Below the pieces are notes generated by a model. It worked only from the letters and a program-made list of their open reading frames with translations. It made no database searches and was not told where the DNA came from. From Anseranas semipalmata (lineage: Eukaryota; Chordata; Aves; Anseriformes; Anseranatidae), in assembly GCA_013399115.1 (NCBI GenBank), contig VXAA01001881.1, positions 62,001 to 126,000 of the forward strand: a DNA stretch of 64,000 bases, in the 5' to 3' direction. Each line of letters opens with the position of its first letter. The stretch's first letter is position 1. Positions 37,313-49,100 of the stretch are shown piece after piece. Made by a program: the position numbers and the translations under genes.

Positions 37313-39420
37313 AGCAACAGTGGGAGCTGACTCCTTTACTCCACTTGCCAATAAACTGAATTAAGTCTGATCTGTATAGAAAATGTTCTCTAGCAGAATA
37401 ATAATTAGATGGTATGTGATTTTTTGATTAAATAATTATACTGATAAAATCTCTAGTGTAAATTCACCTATACTCAGGGCAGCTTATTTTGTTTTTGTTT
37501 TTTGTTTTTTAAACAAATAAACATACTGTTTTACACTGGAATTACTGGACTTTCATTAAGAGACTTTAAGCAATCTTAAAGTGAAAGATCTTTTATATTT
37601 ATGCTGTGCTTAAAGTTTATAGTAAACGATGGACTGACTTAAATTTGACAACAGATCTTGATCAACCTGAGAAATATGTTTTGGCCAACTTTATCACAAA
37701 ATATGCTATGTCGGGTTGTTCTTCATATCAAAACTATTCCATGTATAAGCCCAGAAAAAAAGTTTTAAGCATTATAAACTGCATTTCTTCTTCAGATGTT
37801 TCTAATTTCCATACAGGAGGAATAAGGGTTCTAAAGTAGGCCTGTTCCCATACTCAGATCACATGACCACTGTTGCAGCAAAATGGAGAACAAGCAGATT
37901 GAGGAGATGGTATTACAGCCAAAGCAGAGGCCTGTGAAACCTGCTAATTAAAACTGCACTAGTCAGGATAATATTCATTTTGGCTTGCCTTGAATGCAAA
38001 TATAAACCCACTGAAATAGTGTAACCAACAGCAGTATATAAAAATTTTGTGACACTGTGATGGTATGCCAGAGACAACATATAAGCATTTTATTTACGTA
38101 TGTGAACAATGTGACCAGCAAAGGTGCAAGCAGAAACATGTGCAGTTGCATGTAGGAGCCATCCAAGTGACACAAATTGCAATCCCAAGATAAAGAACAA
38201 AGCACAAGATAAGCACGAGGGACTTCAGGTAGGTAGGGCACCCTGCCAAGTATACAAGGGCGACTGTCAAAACCAAAACCAAGATAAGCAGCTACTGGAG
38301 CAGTTGAGATCCTTTTGGCAAGAAGAAAAAAGCATAAAATGTCCATGATGAACTAAAAAAGAAGACAAGCCTGCTTTGGTTCTAACTTCTCTCATCAAAG
38401 AGCTCTCAAGCCTGATCACCTTAACTATGGCTACTAGGAACCACAACGGACCACAGCTATCATATGCTAACCATACAGCATCAGCTTCAAGGTATTTTAC
38501 ACTCACAGCTAATTCAGGATATGATTCTTTATGACAATCAGTTTGCTCTATGCAGTAATAATGATTAATAATATGTTAGAACTAACCGTCAGCATGAAGT
38601 ATGTTGTTGATGAATGAATTTAGTAAAGATTGGTTTTAAAATTTAAAGAATAGCTTGATCTGTCAGTCACGATCTTAAATATCCCCATCACATAATCACA
38701 TATTCCCTAATACACACACATACAAACAAATGTGTAAATATGTATGTATCTAGATAAATTCAGTTCAAAACTGCACACTGTTGTGTGAGTGCTTTCTTCA
38801 GGAAAGCATGCTTAGACACCAAAATAAAAGGCTCCGAAAAGGTAAAACAGCTGCTCTAACTTGCCCCTGAACTGGGCACATCTCTGGCTATTTATGGAAA
38901 ATGACTACATAATTTCAGGCTACCTTCCTCCTCCTGCATGCATTTTCACTCACACTTATTGCTCTGTTCAAACCAGAAAAACAGAATAAGAAGTCAGGGA
39001 CATTCTTTTCAATGCAATATGAAAATCTTCAAGAAAAAATATTTATTATTCTCTAGTAAATTATGTTTGATGATATCAGTATACACATTTTATGTATTAC
39101 TTTACCAATTTACGAGATCAGAAAACAGCTTTTACCAGCACATAGAGCATTTAGAAGTGAGGCACATTTGAGTCTATGAAGCAAACTATCATTAAGTAGT
39201 AGGGGTCCAGACATGGAAAAGTAGCACAAAATGCCAGTGTATTAGAGAGACAACTTTTGGCAAGCCTTTCAGTCTTGTTTACAAGTTGCAGGATTGAAAG
39301 TGAGAATCTGAGACTGGGCTTACTATAAACCATAATTTAACAAATTGTCATAGATACCTTAAACTCAATCATGCTTCTCATCCAGGCAGCTGACCACATA
39401 GGTAAATCAAATATCTAAAC
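37313..39420. other. Unique noncoding DNA
   Basis: No gene is supported. On the minus strand, 37975-38346 holds a hydrophobic 123-codon frame rich in L, C and W, and overlapping frames are also open there. No family is recognisable and base composition explains it as well as a gene would. Confidence 0.4.
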
Positions 39421-40620
39421 AGAATCACAGAATCACAGGATGGTTGAGGTTGGAAGGGAGCTCTGAAGATCATCTAGTCCAACCCCCCTGCCAAGCAGGA
39501 TCACCTAGAACACTTTGTACAAGATTGCATCCAGGCAGGTTTTGAATATCTCCAAAGAAGGAGACTCCACAGCCTCTGTGGGCAACCTGTTCCAGTGCTC
39601 TGTCACGCTCACAGTAAAGAAGTGTTTTCTCATACTCAGCCAGAACTTCCTGTGTTTCTGTTTGTGCCCGTTGGCTCTTGTCTTGTCGCTGGGCACCACT
39701 GAAAAGAGTCTGGCCCCATCCTCTTGACACCCTCCCTTCAGAGATTTGTACACATTGGTAAAATCCCCTCTCGGTCTTCTCTTCTCCAAGCTAAACAGGC
39801 CCAGCTCTCTCAGCTTCTCCCCATACGAGAGATGCTCCAGTCCCCTAATTATCTTAGTAGCCCTCTGCTGGACTCGCTTCAGAAGCCCTATGTCCCTCTT
39901 GTGCTGGGGAGCCCAGAACTGGACACAACACTCCAGGTGTGGCCTCACCAGGGCTGAGTAGAGAGGGAGGATCACCTCCCTCGACCTGCTTGCAACATTC
40001 TTCCCAATGCACCCCAGGATACCATTGGCCTTCTTGGTCACAAGGGCACAATGCTGGCTCATGGTTAACCTGCTGTCCACCAGGACTCCCAGGTCCTTCT
40101 CTGCAGAGCTGTTTTCCAGCAGGTCAATCCCCAATCCGTACTGGTGCACGGGGTTATTCCTCCCTAGGTGCAGGACCCTGCACTTGCCTTTGTTGAACAT
40201 CATGAGGTTCCTCACTGCCTGACTCTCCAGTCCCTCTGAATGGCAGCGTAGCCCTCTGGTGAATCAGCCACTCCTTTCAGTTTTGTGTCATCCGCAAACT
40301 TGCTGAGGGTGTGCTCTATTCCATCATCCAGGTCATTGATGAATAAGTTGAACAGGATTGGACCCAGTACAGATCCCTGGGGAACACCGCTAGTTACAGG
40401 CCTCCAACTAGACTGTGCCGCTGACCACAGCCCTCTGAGCTCTGCCATCCAGCCAGTTCTCAATCCACCTCACTGTCCACTCATCCATCCCACACTTCCT
40501 GAGCTTGCCTCTGAGGATGTTATGGGAGACAGTATCGAAAGCCTTGCTGAAGTCAAGGTAGACCACATCCACTGCTCTTCCCTCATCTACCCAGCCAGTC
40601 ATTCCATCGTAGAAGGTGAT
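39421..40620 (-). mobile_element. Long CR1 LINE with partial reverse transcriptase
   Basis: Minus-strand copy of about 1.2 kb. From its 5' end it holds the reverse-transcriptase motif VYLDFSKAFDTVSHN (around 40540-40580). The next block is [20 protein letters not shown], then FADDTK (around 40290-40370), which carries the catalytic aspartate pair. The later ORF2 ([27 protein letters not shown]) runs to the stop near 39505, and the 3' end with AGAATCACAGAATCACAGG lies at 39421. The palm is split: the first block is in one frame, the GVPQG block in another, and the C-terminal part is back in the first frame. A small deletion near 40220-40230 removes part of the QRDLD...RNLM link. The element is therefore dead, and 5' truncation removes the endonuclease. 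CR1 similarity ends near 40620, beside a short duplication of GATTTCCACTTAA. Confidence 0.96.
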
Positions 40621-40764
40621 TTCCACTTAACACCAGATTTCCACTTAAGCTTTTTGAATTTAACAAATTACATGACCCATGTCTTATGCAGAAGTACCCC
40701 ACAATGCCAAAAGGGATAGTTAGACAGGAAAGAGCTTTGCCCTTTGCATATTAAGCTGGTTGTG

Positions 40765-40910
40765 AAAATTGTTAAATAGAGTAGAGTAGAGCAGAGTAGA
40801 GTAGAGTAGAATAGAGTAGAATAATTCGGTTGGAAGGGATCTTCAAAGATCATCTAGTCCAACTGCCCAACCACTTTACTACTTTTCCATGAGCCTGGTG
40901 ATAGACTTTT
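40765..40910 (-). mobile_element. CR1 3' end with expanded pentamer tail
   Basis: The tail is a (TAGAG/TAGAA)n array at about 40777-40824, where most CR1 ends have two or three units. It is followed by ATTCGGTTGGAAGGGATCTT and CAAAGATCATCTAGTCCAAC in minus orientation. The body is cut after about 80 bp. Confidence 0.88.
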
Positions 40911-41165
40911 TAGGATGGACAAAAAATAAAATTAAATATCTTTATAGTATATTAAATATCTTTATAGATATCTAATATCTATTTATAGATATCTCTTTAT
41001 AGATATCTAATATCTTTTATAGTATATTAAATATACTATATATATGTTATATATATATATATATAGTATTCCTCAGAACATTATCTGTATCATGAAATGT
41101 AGTCTGTATACACACAAATATATATATATATATATATATATATCCATACATACATACATATATAT
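40911..41165. repeat. AT-rich palindromic and (AT)n tract
   Basis: Repeated ATAGATATCTAATATCT and AGTATATTAAATAT words are followed by (AT)n runs at about 41044-41065 and 41119-41143. Many are self-complementary (AGATATCT, TATATA), so stable hairpins can form. The Ile/Tyr-rich frames here are artefacts. Confidence 0.9.
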
Positions 41166-44100
41166 ATGCATATGTAAAAGCAAGGATTGGGGAATTCTCA
41201 TTTCTATTTCTCCATCCAGGAATCAAGACCAGATAAGAAATATTGATTTGGTTTTGAGATGAGAAGGAAAGCAATCTGGAATGTATTAACACTCTAGATA
41301 ACATGCAAAAATAGGTACAGTCATTTCCTTTCTTTCAGATTCCTTTTCAAAGGAAATTAGGAAAGAAGCATTTTAACACTAAGCAAAGAAAGAAACTTTG
41401 TCAAGAGATATATAATTCAGGCTGCTATTTAACAGCAAAATTCAGGAGACAGAAAAGATATTAAATATGCTTCTCTCTTAGACATTTCATATTACTTATT
41501 TGAGTCACCTTATTCCAAGCATAAAAGCTGTGGTGAATGCTATTCTGAGCTACCTAACTTAGGACATTCATTAACAAGGGAATTTAAACATCCACTCTAA
41601 TATGTTGAATGTCACTGGCACAACAGATTATAATGCAAGTTAACTGCCCACATTGGTTCAATATATTTTTTTTGTTGATGATCAATATGTTTTTTTTCTT
41701 TATACTGGGATATTTTAATATTTTTGGTGTTTTTTTTTTTTTTTGATGACTTAGAGAAAATGTACAATTTTGATTCAAAACTGGTCCTAATATTAGTAAA
41801 AGATATGTCAGGAAAAGATCCCAAAGCCTAAGAAGAACTACTCTCACATTCATGTTCACCACTTTTAGCCTCATATTCAATATTGCTGCTACTTGCACGG
41901 AAACCTGGTAAACCCATGAAGAGTGGCAGTGTATTTCTCTGTAAGGCAACAGTTACTTCAGAAGAACCAACTTAGTTAGATTTACTTTGGAAGGTAATCT
42001 CAAAGGAAGCTAATATGCAATATGTATGTGTAACTGAAGGTCTGGAAACTGAAGTGTTTCATCAGTAGGTAGATCTTTCTTAGTCTTTTATTCTATCCAG
42101 AAGGCTCAGATGCACTAATTACCAGAATGATTGCTGACTCATTTTTTTCAGTCTCTATATAGCTACAGGTAGAGCGAGACAGAAGGGCCAGAAAGAAAAG
42201 AAATAACATACTGGAAGAAAGAGCATTCACTCAACAGCTATATCAACAGAGAAATGGAGCATAGGATTATGACACTACACAGGAGACAGGTTTGTTTATA
42301 AGCTTAAAGGACTGAAAACATGTGGCCAGATGACTCTGAAATTGCTCTGCATGAATTTTTGTGATACAAGGAGATGTGTCTACCTGAAGGAAATTTGGCA
42401 CAGACTCTGCTGAACTATTGTACTATGGTAATTGCAGCAAATCAGTTTTTGTTAACCAGGTAGACATTTTGTTGGATCTGCACTCTAACGTCAGCCTTGT
42501 TGACTTTCTAAATTGTTTTAAGTACTACAGCTGCTATCAATATTTGTTTTATTGACATTATTTCTCCTAGACACAGTACAGTCCAGTGATCATGTCAAAT
42601 ATGGATCTGGAATCCAAATTGCTAAAATCTACAAATGGCTATATAGGTGGTGGTACTGCATGCAAGTATAGGATGAACCCTCCATGCCCCCACACACCCA
42701 ACACAGTAGCATTTGCATAGATAAGAGAATTACTGTTTTTTAAAACCTTTGGATAGGCTAACTTTTTTTTTGCTAACTCTTCCCATCTTCTACATGCATA
42801 TTTCTCTCTTGATAATAGTAATGGGGACAGCTGTATAAATAAAATGCTTGCAACCAGCAGCATTAACTGAACTGAAACTCCTCTAAGCAAGAAGTTAAAA
42901 TATAAAAGGTGGTACAAGTCTGATCAGTGCTGTCTCTAGAGTGATGGGTGGAAGTGGAAGGAAAGAAACAAGGTCTAGAAAGAGCTGAAGCTGTTTATAT
43001 TACCAGGGCATCAGGATGGAGAATGGGCAGTCAGGCTCTTTCCAGGTAAATCCAAACTTCTCAGTGTGTGACTCTGACCTCTTGATATGATCAATGAAGA
43101 TGTCTTTTCTATAGCTCCGCCTGCCCTTTTCATTCCATGTTATTAATGCAATACTGATCCCCGTAAAAATTAATAAATAAACAAACACTCAGGGGATCAT
43201 CATCAGAAGTATTAAAGGAATAAAAAGTTTGCTGTGAGGAAAAAATAAAGCGATTGTAAGAGTTTGAGTTAGACCCTATATAAACAATGGAAGCCATAAA
43301 CATACAAAAAGGACTAAGAAAAATAGATATTTTTTGTACTATTTAACCTCTCATCACAGCTTAAAAAACATCCAGTTAAACAGAAAGGAAATGGAGTTTA
43401 AACTGGTAGTAGAAAACACTTTATAACATAACACATCAAAAAGCCTTAGAACTCATTGCTACAAATGGAACTAAGCAGCTGTATGGTAGACATATTTTCT
43501 AAATTATGAAATAGCTTGGAAAATGAGAACATATGATTCCTTTGCAACTTCAAAAAGAAAAAACAATACAAATATGCATTTCTAACAGAAAGATGTATGC
43601 ACCTTTTGATACAATTTAAGAACATGGGGGAAGAAATCTTAATCTCTATGTCACATTGGTACCCAAAAGTTCAAAATTCTGTTCTTTCTATACTTCAAAG
43701 AGATCAATAAGGGTGGGAATTGGTAAGAGGGAACTTTAGCATTCTCAGAAGTAATTTGCTAGGTGCAAATGGCAAAAAGAATGATATTCCTTTATCTGTG
43801 CATATCTGCTAATCCTTGAGTAATTCGTTCTCTGTTAAAGCAAAAAACAAGCCCAAGTATAATTTCAAGCAGTACATATAAAGAATTACACAAAATTGAC
43901 AGCTAAGTTGCCATTCTGTTCTTTCATCTGTAGCAAAAAAAAAAATGAATGTAAGAAAAAGGAGCTTGAAAAAGGAGCTATCAAAGTGCCACAGTGCTTT
44001 TGGCATTTTAACAGTGAAAGGGAAATATTATTTTTATGAAGTTAATATCTTTTATCCTATCACAAAATAGAACAAGGTGGCCACTCCTAGTGATTTCTAT

Positions 44101-46129
44101 CATCTCAACTCAGCTTACATTTCCATGGGCAGCTATCTACATTTATATTATTGTTAATTTGTCTTCCCGGTTAATTAGCATCTGTTACTGAAAACAAACA
44201 TAAGCAATGCCAATCATTCTGTTATTTTCCTCTTTTACATCCCTAGCCCCAATATCTGGGCTTTTTAATTTCATCACCTATATAAGCATTTATTTCTGAA
44301 CCAAGTTATGCATCAAGACTCAGTTTGAACACTACAGTAAGAAGAAAATCAAAAATCACTTTAAGTTTTGCAAAATATCCAAAGGGATGATGTTAACAAA
44401 TAGTTTTCAAACAAAATGCCTTTTGACTAAGTATATGTATGCCTTGTGTGAAATCCTAACTGCTCTTTTGTGAACATTTCTTTAGAGGAAAAAAACAGCA
44501 TTTAATTTGGTCTGGTTATGTGGCATATCTTTCCTCTTATCATGGAAAATTATGTGTAGATATTTTCAGTGGCTGGTAAAATCTTGAACTATTTTTTGCT
44601 GATTCTTTTCATTTTAGCATATTCCTCTCTAGAGCATGATGCACTTGTTTGTTTGTTGAGATGTTTGCTTTTCTAAATATTTAACCTAAGGCATTTATGC
44701 ACCAATGGCATCTTCAGGACTTTTCTTGAAAAATCTCTGTGAAAAATACCATGTAATTGGTGTATAATTCTTTGTCAAATATATCTCTGGAGGCTACAGG
44801 TATGTAACGTATACTGTATATACTGATTGCATAATTTAGTATGCTTCTTGGATAACATCTGCAAAAGACAGGAAAGTCTCTGACAGGTAAATTTAAAAAC
44901 AAATGGTATCTCAAAATATACATCTTAAAAATCAGTGAGCTTCAAAAATTGAAAGGGCCTAAGTTCTACTCCCAGTAATTTACCTGGAAATAACAGAATC
45001 CTAACAGTTCAAGACATATTATTTTTGATAGACTATTATCATAGCATGCAAGTTCTTATGTAAACCTGTAATATAATTTAAACATCATAGCTACAACTTT
45101 TCCTCCATTGACTGGCTAAGAATCACAGAAAATTCTTATAATTTAATGTGCTTAATATTTTTTATTTACAATGACAATCTAACACTGTGACCTACTGTTT
45201 TTACAGACAATGTACTTTTTGGATACTGTTTTTTGATGTTCTTTTATTCTACTAATATAACTTTTCAACTTTATAAATTAAAACAGAGAAGCATAAGTAT
45301 ATGCTATATGTGTATGTATAGCTCTTCCTATCTGTTGTAAATAATGTATAATATTGAAACTAGAATTATGTGAATACAATGGTCATGTATTGCTGAAACT
45401 GATTAGTTTTGAAAAGATAGTCAAGCAATAAGCTCGAATTAAAAATCCAAAATTTTTGTCATGAAAGCATGGAAATTCAGGCAGTTAACTGTAATAAATA
45501 AATATATGATAGTTTCAGATTAAATGAAGTATATTTTGTGTGACAAAACAACGTAGTGTGCAATAATAATAAAGGCAGAGATTATAACTTGCCTGACCTG
45601 TAATAAAGTACATAAATTTCAATTATTTCAATTAGGTGTTTCAAACTGATATAGCTTCTTGAACGAAAATGTAATTGAATCTAGCTATTCTTTTTAATCA
45701 CAGCCACATTATTCTTTGAGATTTATTTTGAAAAAGATTATTATATGTCGAAAAACCCAAAGATCCCCATCTGTGCTTCTGTGCTGACTTTGATAAATAT
45801 GCTTGAGTTTAGGTTCATACTCTCTGAGCCAAAGTTAGTGTCAGTAGGAGCTCTGCTCCACACCACAAGGTACACATGACTCCTGATTGCATCCACACCA
45901 CACCTCAGCAGGAAACTTGGATTTGCCAAGCATCCCAAAATCCTTTGCTTCCCACTAATTAATGTGTATACCTGACTTTAGTCACTAAACCTACAGCATG
46001 TTACATGTGAAGAGAAAACTTTTCCTCTGAGGATCTACACAGAAATGATGTCTGCTTCAGTGGGACTGGTGAGGATAATGAAAGGATGCTGGATGCTTTA
46101 GTCAGTGTTTTGTGTAACTGGAGGCAGAC
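41166..46129. other. Unique AT-rich noncoding DNA
   Basis: I see no gene or named repeat over about 5 kb. A T-run lies at 41731-41744. Confidence 0.5.
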
Positions 46130-46172
46130 CTACCACCACCCCCCACTCACACACACAAACACACAAACAACC
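46130..46172. repeat. (CA)n / (CAAA)n-rich tract
   Basis: ACCACCACCCCCC is followed by CACACACACAAACACACAAAC. The minus-strand open frame that runs into it (46130-46444) is a low-complexity artefact at its end. Confidence 0.75.
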
Positions 46173-49100
46173 ATGCAACCACAATCTTTTCTAAATTCAT
46201 GGAAGGATGCTGAAGCCCTGTTAGCAAAGCAGCTACCATTTCCTAGGTACATGGGATAGTACACAGCTGTCTGTGGCTTCAGCCTGGCTCTCCTCCGGAG
46301 AAGAGCTGCCCTGTTTTGTGGGATGACATTTCTTCCATATTTGAGATAACCAGCAGTAGCTGAAAAAGTTTTTGATAAGCAAATGACATCTTTGATGTTT
46401 TGCATGGGGATCTGGAGTTCAGTCTGCTGTACGGTCAGACACACTCTTTCTGTTCATATGCTGACCCATCGTCGAAAACATCAGTGGCTGTGCTTGCTAT
46501 TTTCCCAATAATGTAATGGTCATAGCTGTCATTTAGATTCTAGTCTGCTGTTCAAGAGACTTAGTAACTTTGTAAGCAGCAAAGTATAGCACTCTATTAG
46601 AACGCAGTACAAAATAGGCTTAGCACTTGCAGTACTAGGAGTTCATACTTCTAGCAAGGCTTTCTAGTACTAAAAAGGTATCAAGGTGCAAATGTATTAT
46701 AGATTGCATCTCACTTTCCCTTGCCTTGCCTCATGTGGCCCTATCTGAAGAACAGTGCTTCTCAAAAGTCAGTTATCAGACTATTTTAGGATGGTCACAA
46801 GTTCAGAAGGTTAAATCTCATAAAGGATTTTGTACACTTAAGTGAAAATAAGGAGTTCATTCCAGTATGCTAGTGTATTTGCTAACTTCAGTGAGAATAC
46901 CAGAAAGCTTTACCCATTGGACAAATAATTTTGGATGTCACTTGTCACAGAAATATTTTATCAGGCTGAACTTAAAGTGAAAGGGGTGTCTCTAATTTGC
47001 AATTACATGTGCCAACTTGTCAAGCTGCATCATGCACTAAATTGCAATACCTAGGAGCACTGTTCCCTCCAATAAATCCTTAATTCGTTCTGACCTGCTT
47101 TGCACACAGCATGAATCATGTTCTCTTTTCAGTTCTTTCAAGCAGTGGTCTCTCTTACTCCCTTCCCTGACCTATCTCACCTAGATTCAGCCTGTGGGCA
47201 AACAGCAAGCCAGGTCATGCAATGTCCAGATCATTCATCAGTGCTCATCAGAGGCTTCTCAAAATAATTTTTCACATTCATAACACCCCTCCCATGTGCC
47301 CTCCCTCCTTGGCACAAAAGATGTCCCTCACATCATTTATGCTGTCCATAAAATCTCTACATTCTGGACTTCCCCTCACAGGAAGCCGCAGTAACTCTCA
47401 GCCGGGGAAATGAAAACATGAAGTCTCTCAGAAAAGTTTGAATAGTAAGAGATCTTCAAAAGGCCAAACACATCTGTTCTTTCATCAGTGTTTCAACATA
47501 TGGCTAGCACTAAGCAATAAGGAAATGAATGCCAACAAGTACATTACATGACAGAATGAAATTGAAAAAGCAGCAATATAAAGCTACTTTATTCCTTCAG
47601 GGGTTCCTGAAATAAATGTTCTGGGGTCACTTTTATGCCAACATGTGGCCTTCTGTAGTCAAGCAATTCAATAATGTTTATCTAATTGAGAGGAGCCATT
47701 CAAGCTTTGGAAAGACTGCACTTCAATAATAAATACACAGGGGTTTCTTGTCTTAAAATAGACTACTCAAAAAAAAAAAAAANCCTCTTTACCCTGCTGG
47801 ATACAGTGTTGTGGCCTGATAGTCTAACAAAGTCTAAACAAATTTGATTGCATTTGGTTGCAAACTTTTCTCCCTGTCAGATATCTTCTGCTTTTTTGGC
47901 TTTGTCTGCTACACTGAAATGATTCAGGTATGTGAGCAGTAGAAGTTTGTTTCTATTTGCTGACCCTATCTTAAGCCCAGATTCTGTCTTCTCTTGCTTC
48001 TCTGGAAAAGAAGGTAAGAAATTCGGAGGAAGCGTGCCTGCCTGAGACATCAGTAACAAAAATGAGCTTGATAAGTGACAGTTGTTGCTTACCCATTGAT
48101 TGGGGCCTAGGGCTGCAAATCCCTCACAGGACCTGTGTCTGGCTTGATTTTCTCCTTCAGGTGTGTCACTTGAGAAAAAGAAAGGCAGATAAATTAACAT
48201 TCCTAGAATCTGAAAATATGAAATAGGATTCACTGTTAGTTAGCTACAGCCTGCTGATGCCCTAACCCACCAGCCATACTTTGTAACTCACTATCTGTAT
48301 CCTTTGGCAACTTCATCCCTTTGAAGATTTTTTTTCTCCATAAGATTGTTTTGGTAAACAGCTCTGGACAGAGTGGAAAAGCACTCCAGCAGAAATGTTA
48401 GGAATTCAAAAGTCTAATGCACCCACGTCTCAATGATAAAAAGGTTATGAATTAAACTTGAAATTCCAGTTCAGCATCTTGCAGAAAGAGCTCCACTAAT
48501 CATAGTAATAGAAGGAGGAAAATGGAGACTGTGCTTCTGTGAATGAGGCGAGCTCTCAGGACATGCTACAGTACATTTTTCTAGCTTAAGCTGACAGATG
48601 TGTAGACTCTTGCTGATCAAAAGCCTTGCTGGAAGCCTAGACTGGGCATCTGAGACCAGTAGGAGAATAGTGTTTGCATCTGGGCATCTTTGTGAGCTCT
48701 GACACAACAGTGAACACACCCAGCATGATGTGCAGCTGGTGCTGCTTTAGTCACAATAACCCAGGGGGATGCAGAACCTCCTGGATTTTCTATTTCAGCA
48801 CAGAGGTGTTTATATTCCTTACCATTCCTTACCACATCTGGAAGACAGTTAACAGGCTGCTTCAATGACATCCAAAAGCTCTGGACAGATCTTAGAGACG
48901 TTAGTGAAGGTTTCTATTCTCAATACTGCTCTTGGATGCACCATTTTCAGAGGCAAGGCAACATTATCATTGTGCTGTCTCTGACTACTCACACACTGCT
49001 TATGATGTATGAGAAAAATAAAAATGGTCCTAGGGACTTTCAGAAAGATTTTTCAGGAACTGATCTCCTTTACACCAAACTTGTCTGATACTCCTTTGTG

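Noticed and set aside
37975..38346. Hydrophobic 123-codon minus-strand frame
   Set aside because: No known motif, overlapping frames are also open, and the composition accounts for it.
41044..41304. Ile/Tyr-rich open frames
   Set aside because: They are translations of the AT and ATAC low-complexity tract, not proteins.
46130..46444. 104-codon minus-strand frame
   Set aside because: It ends in CA-repeat sequence and shows no domain or splice support.
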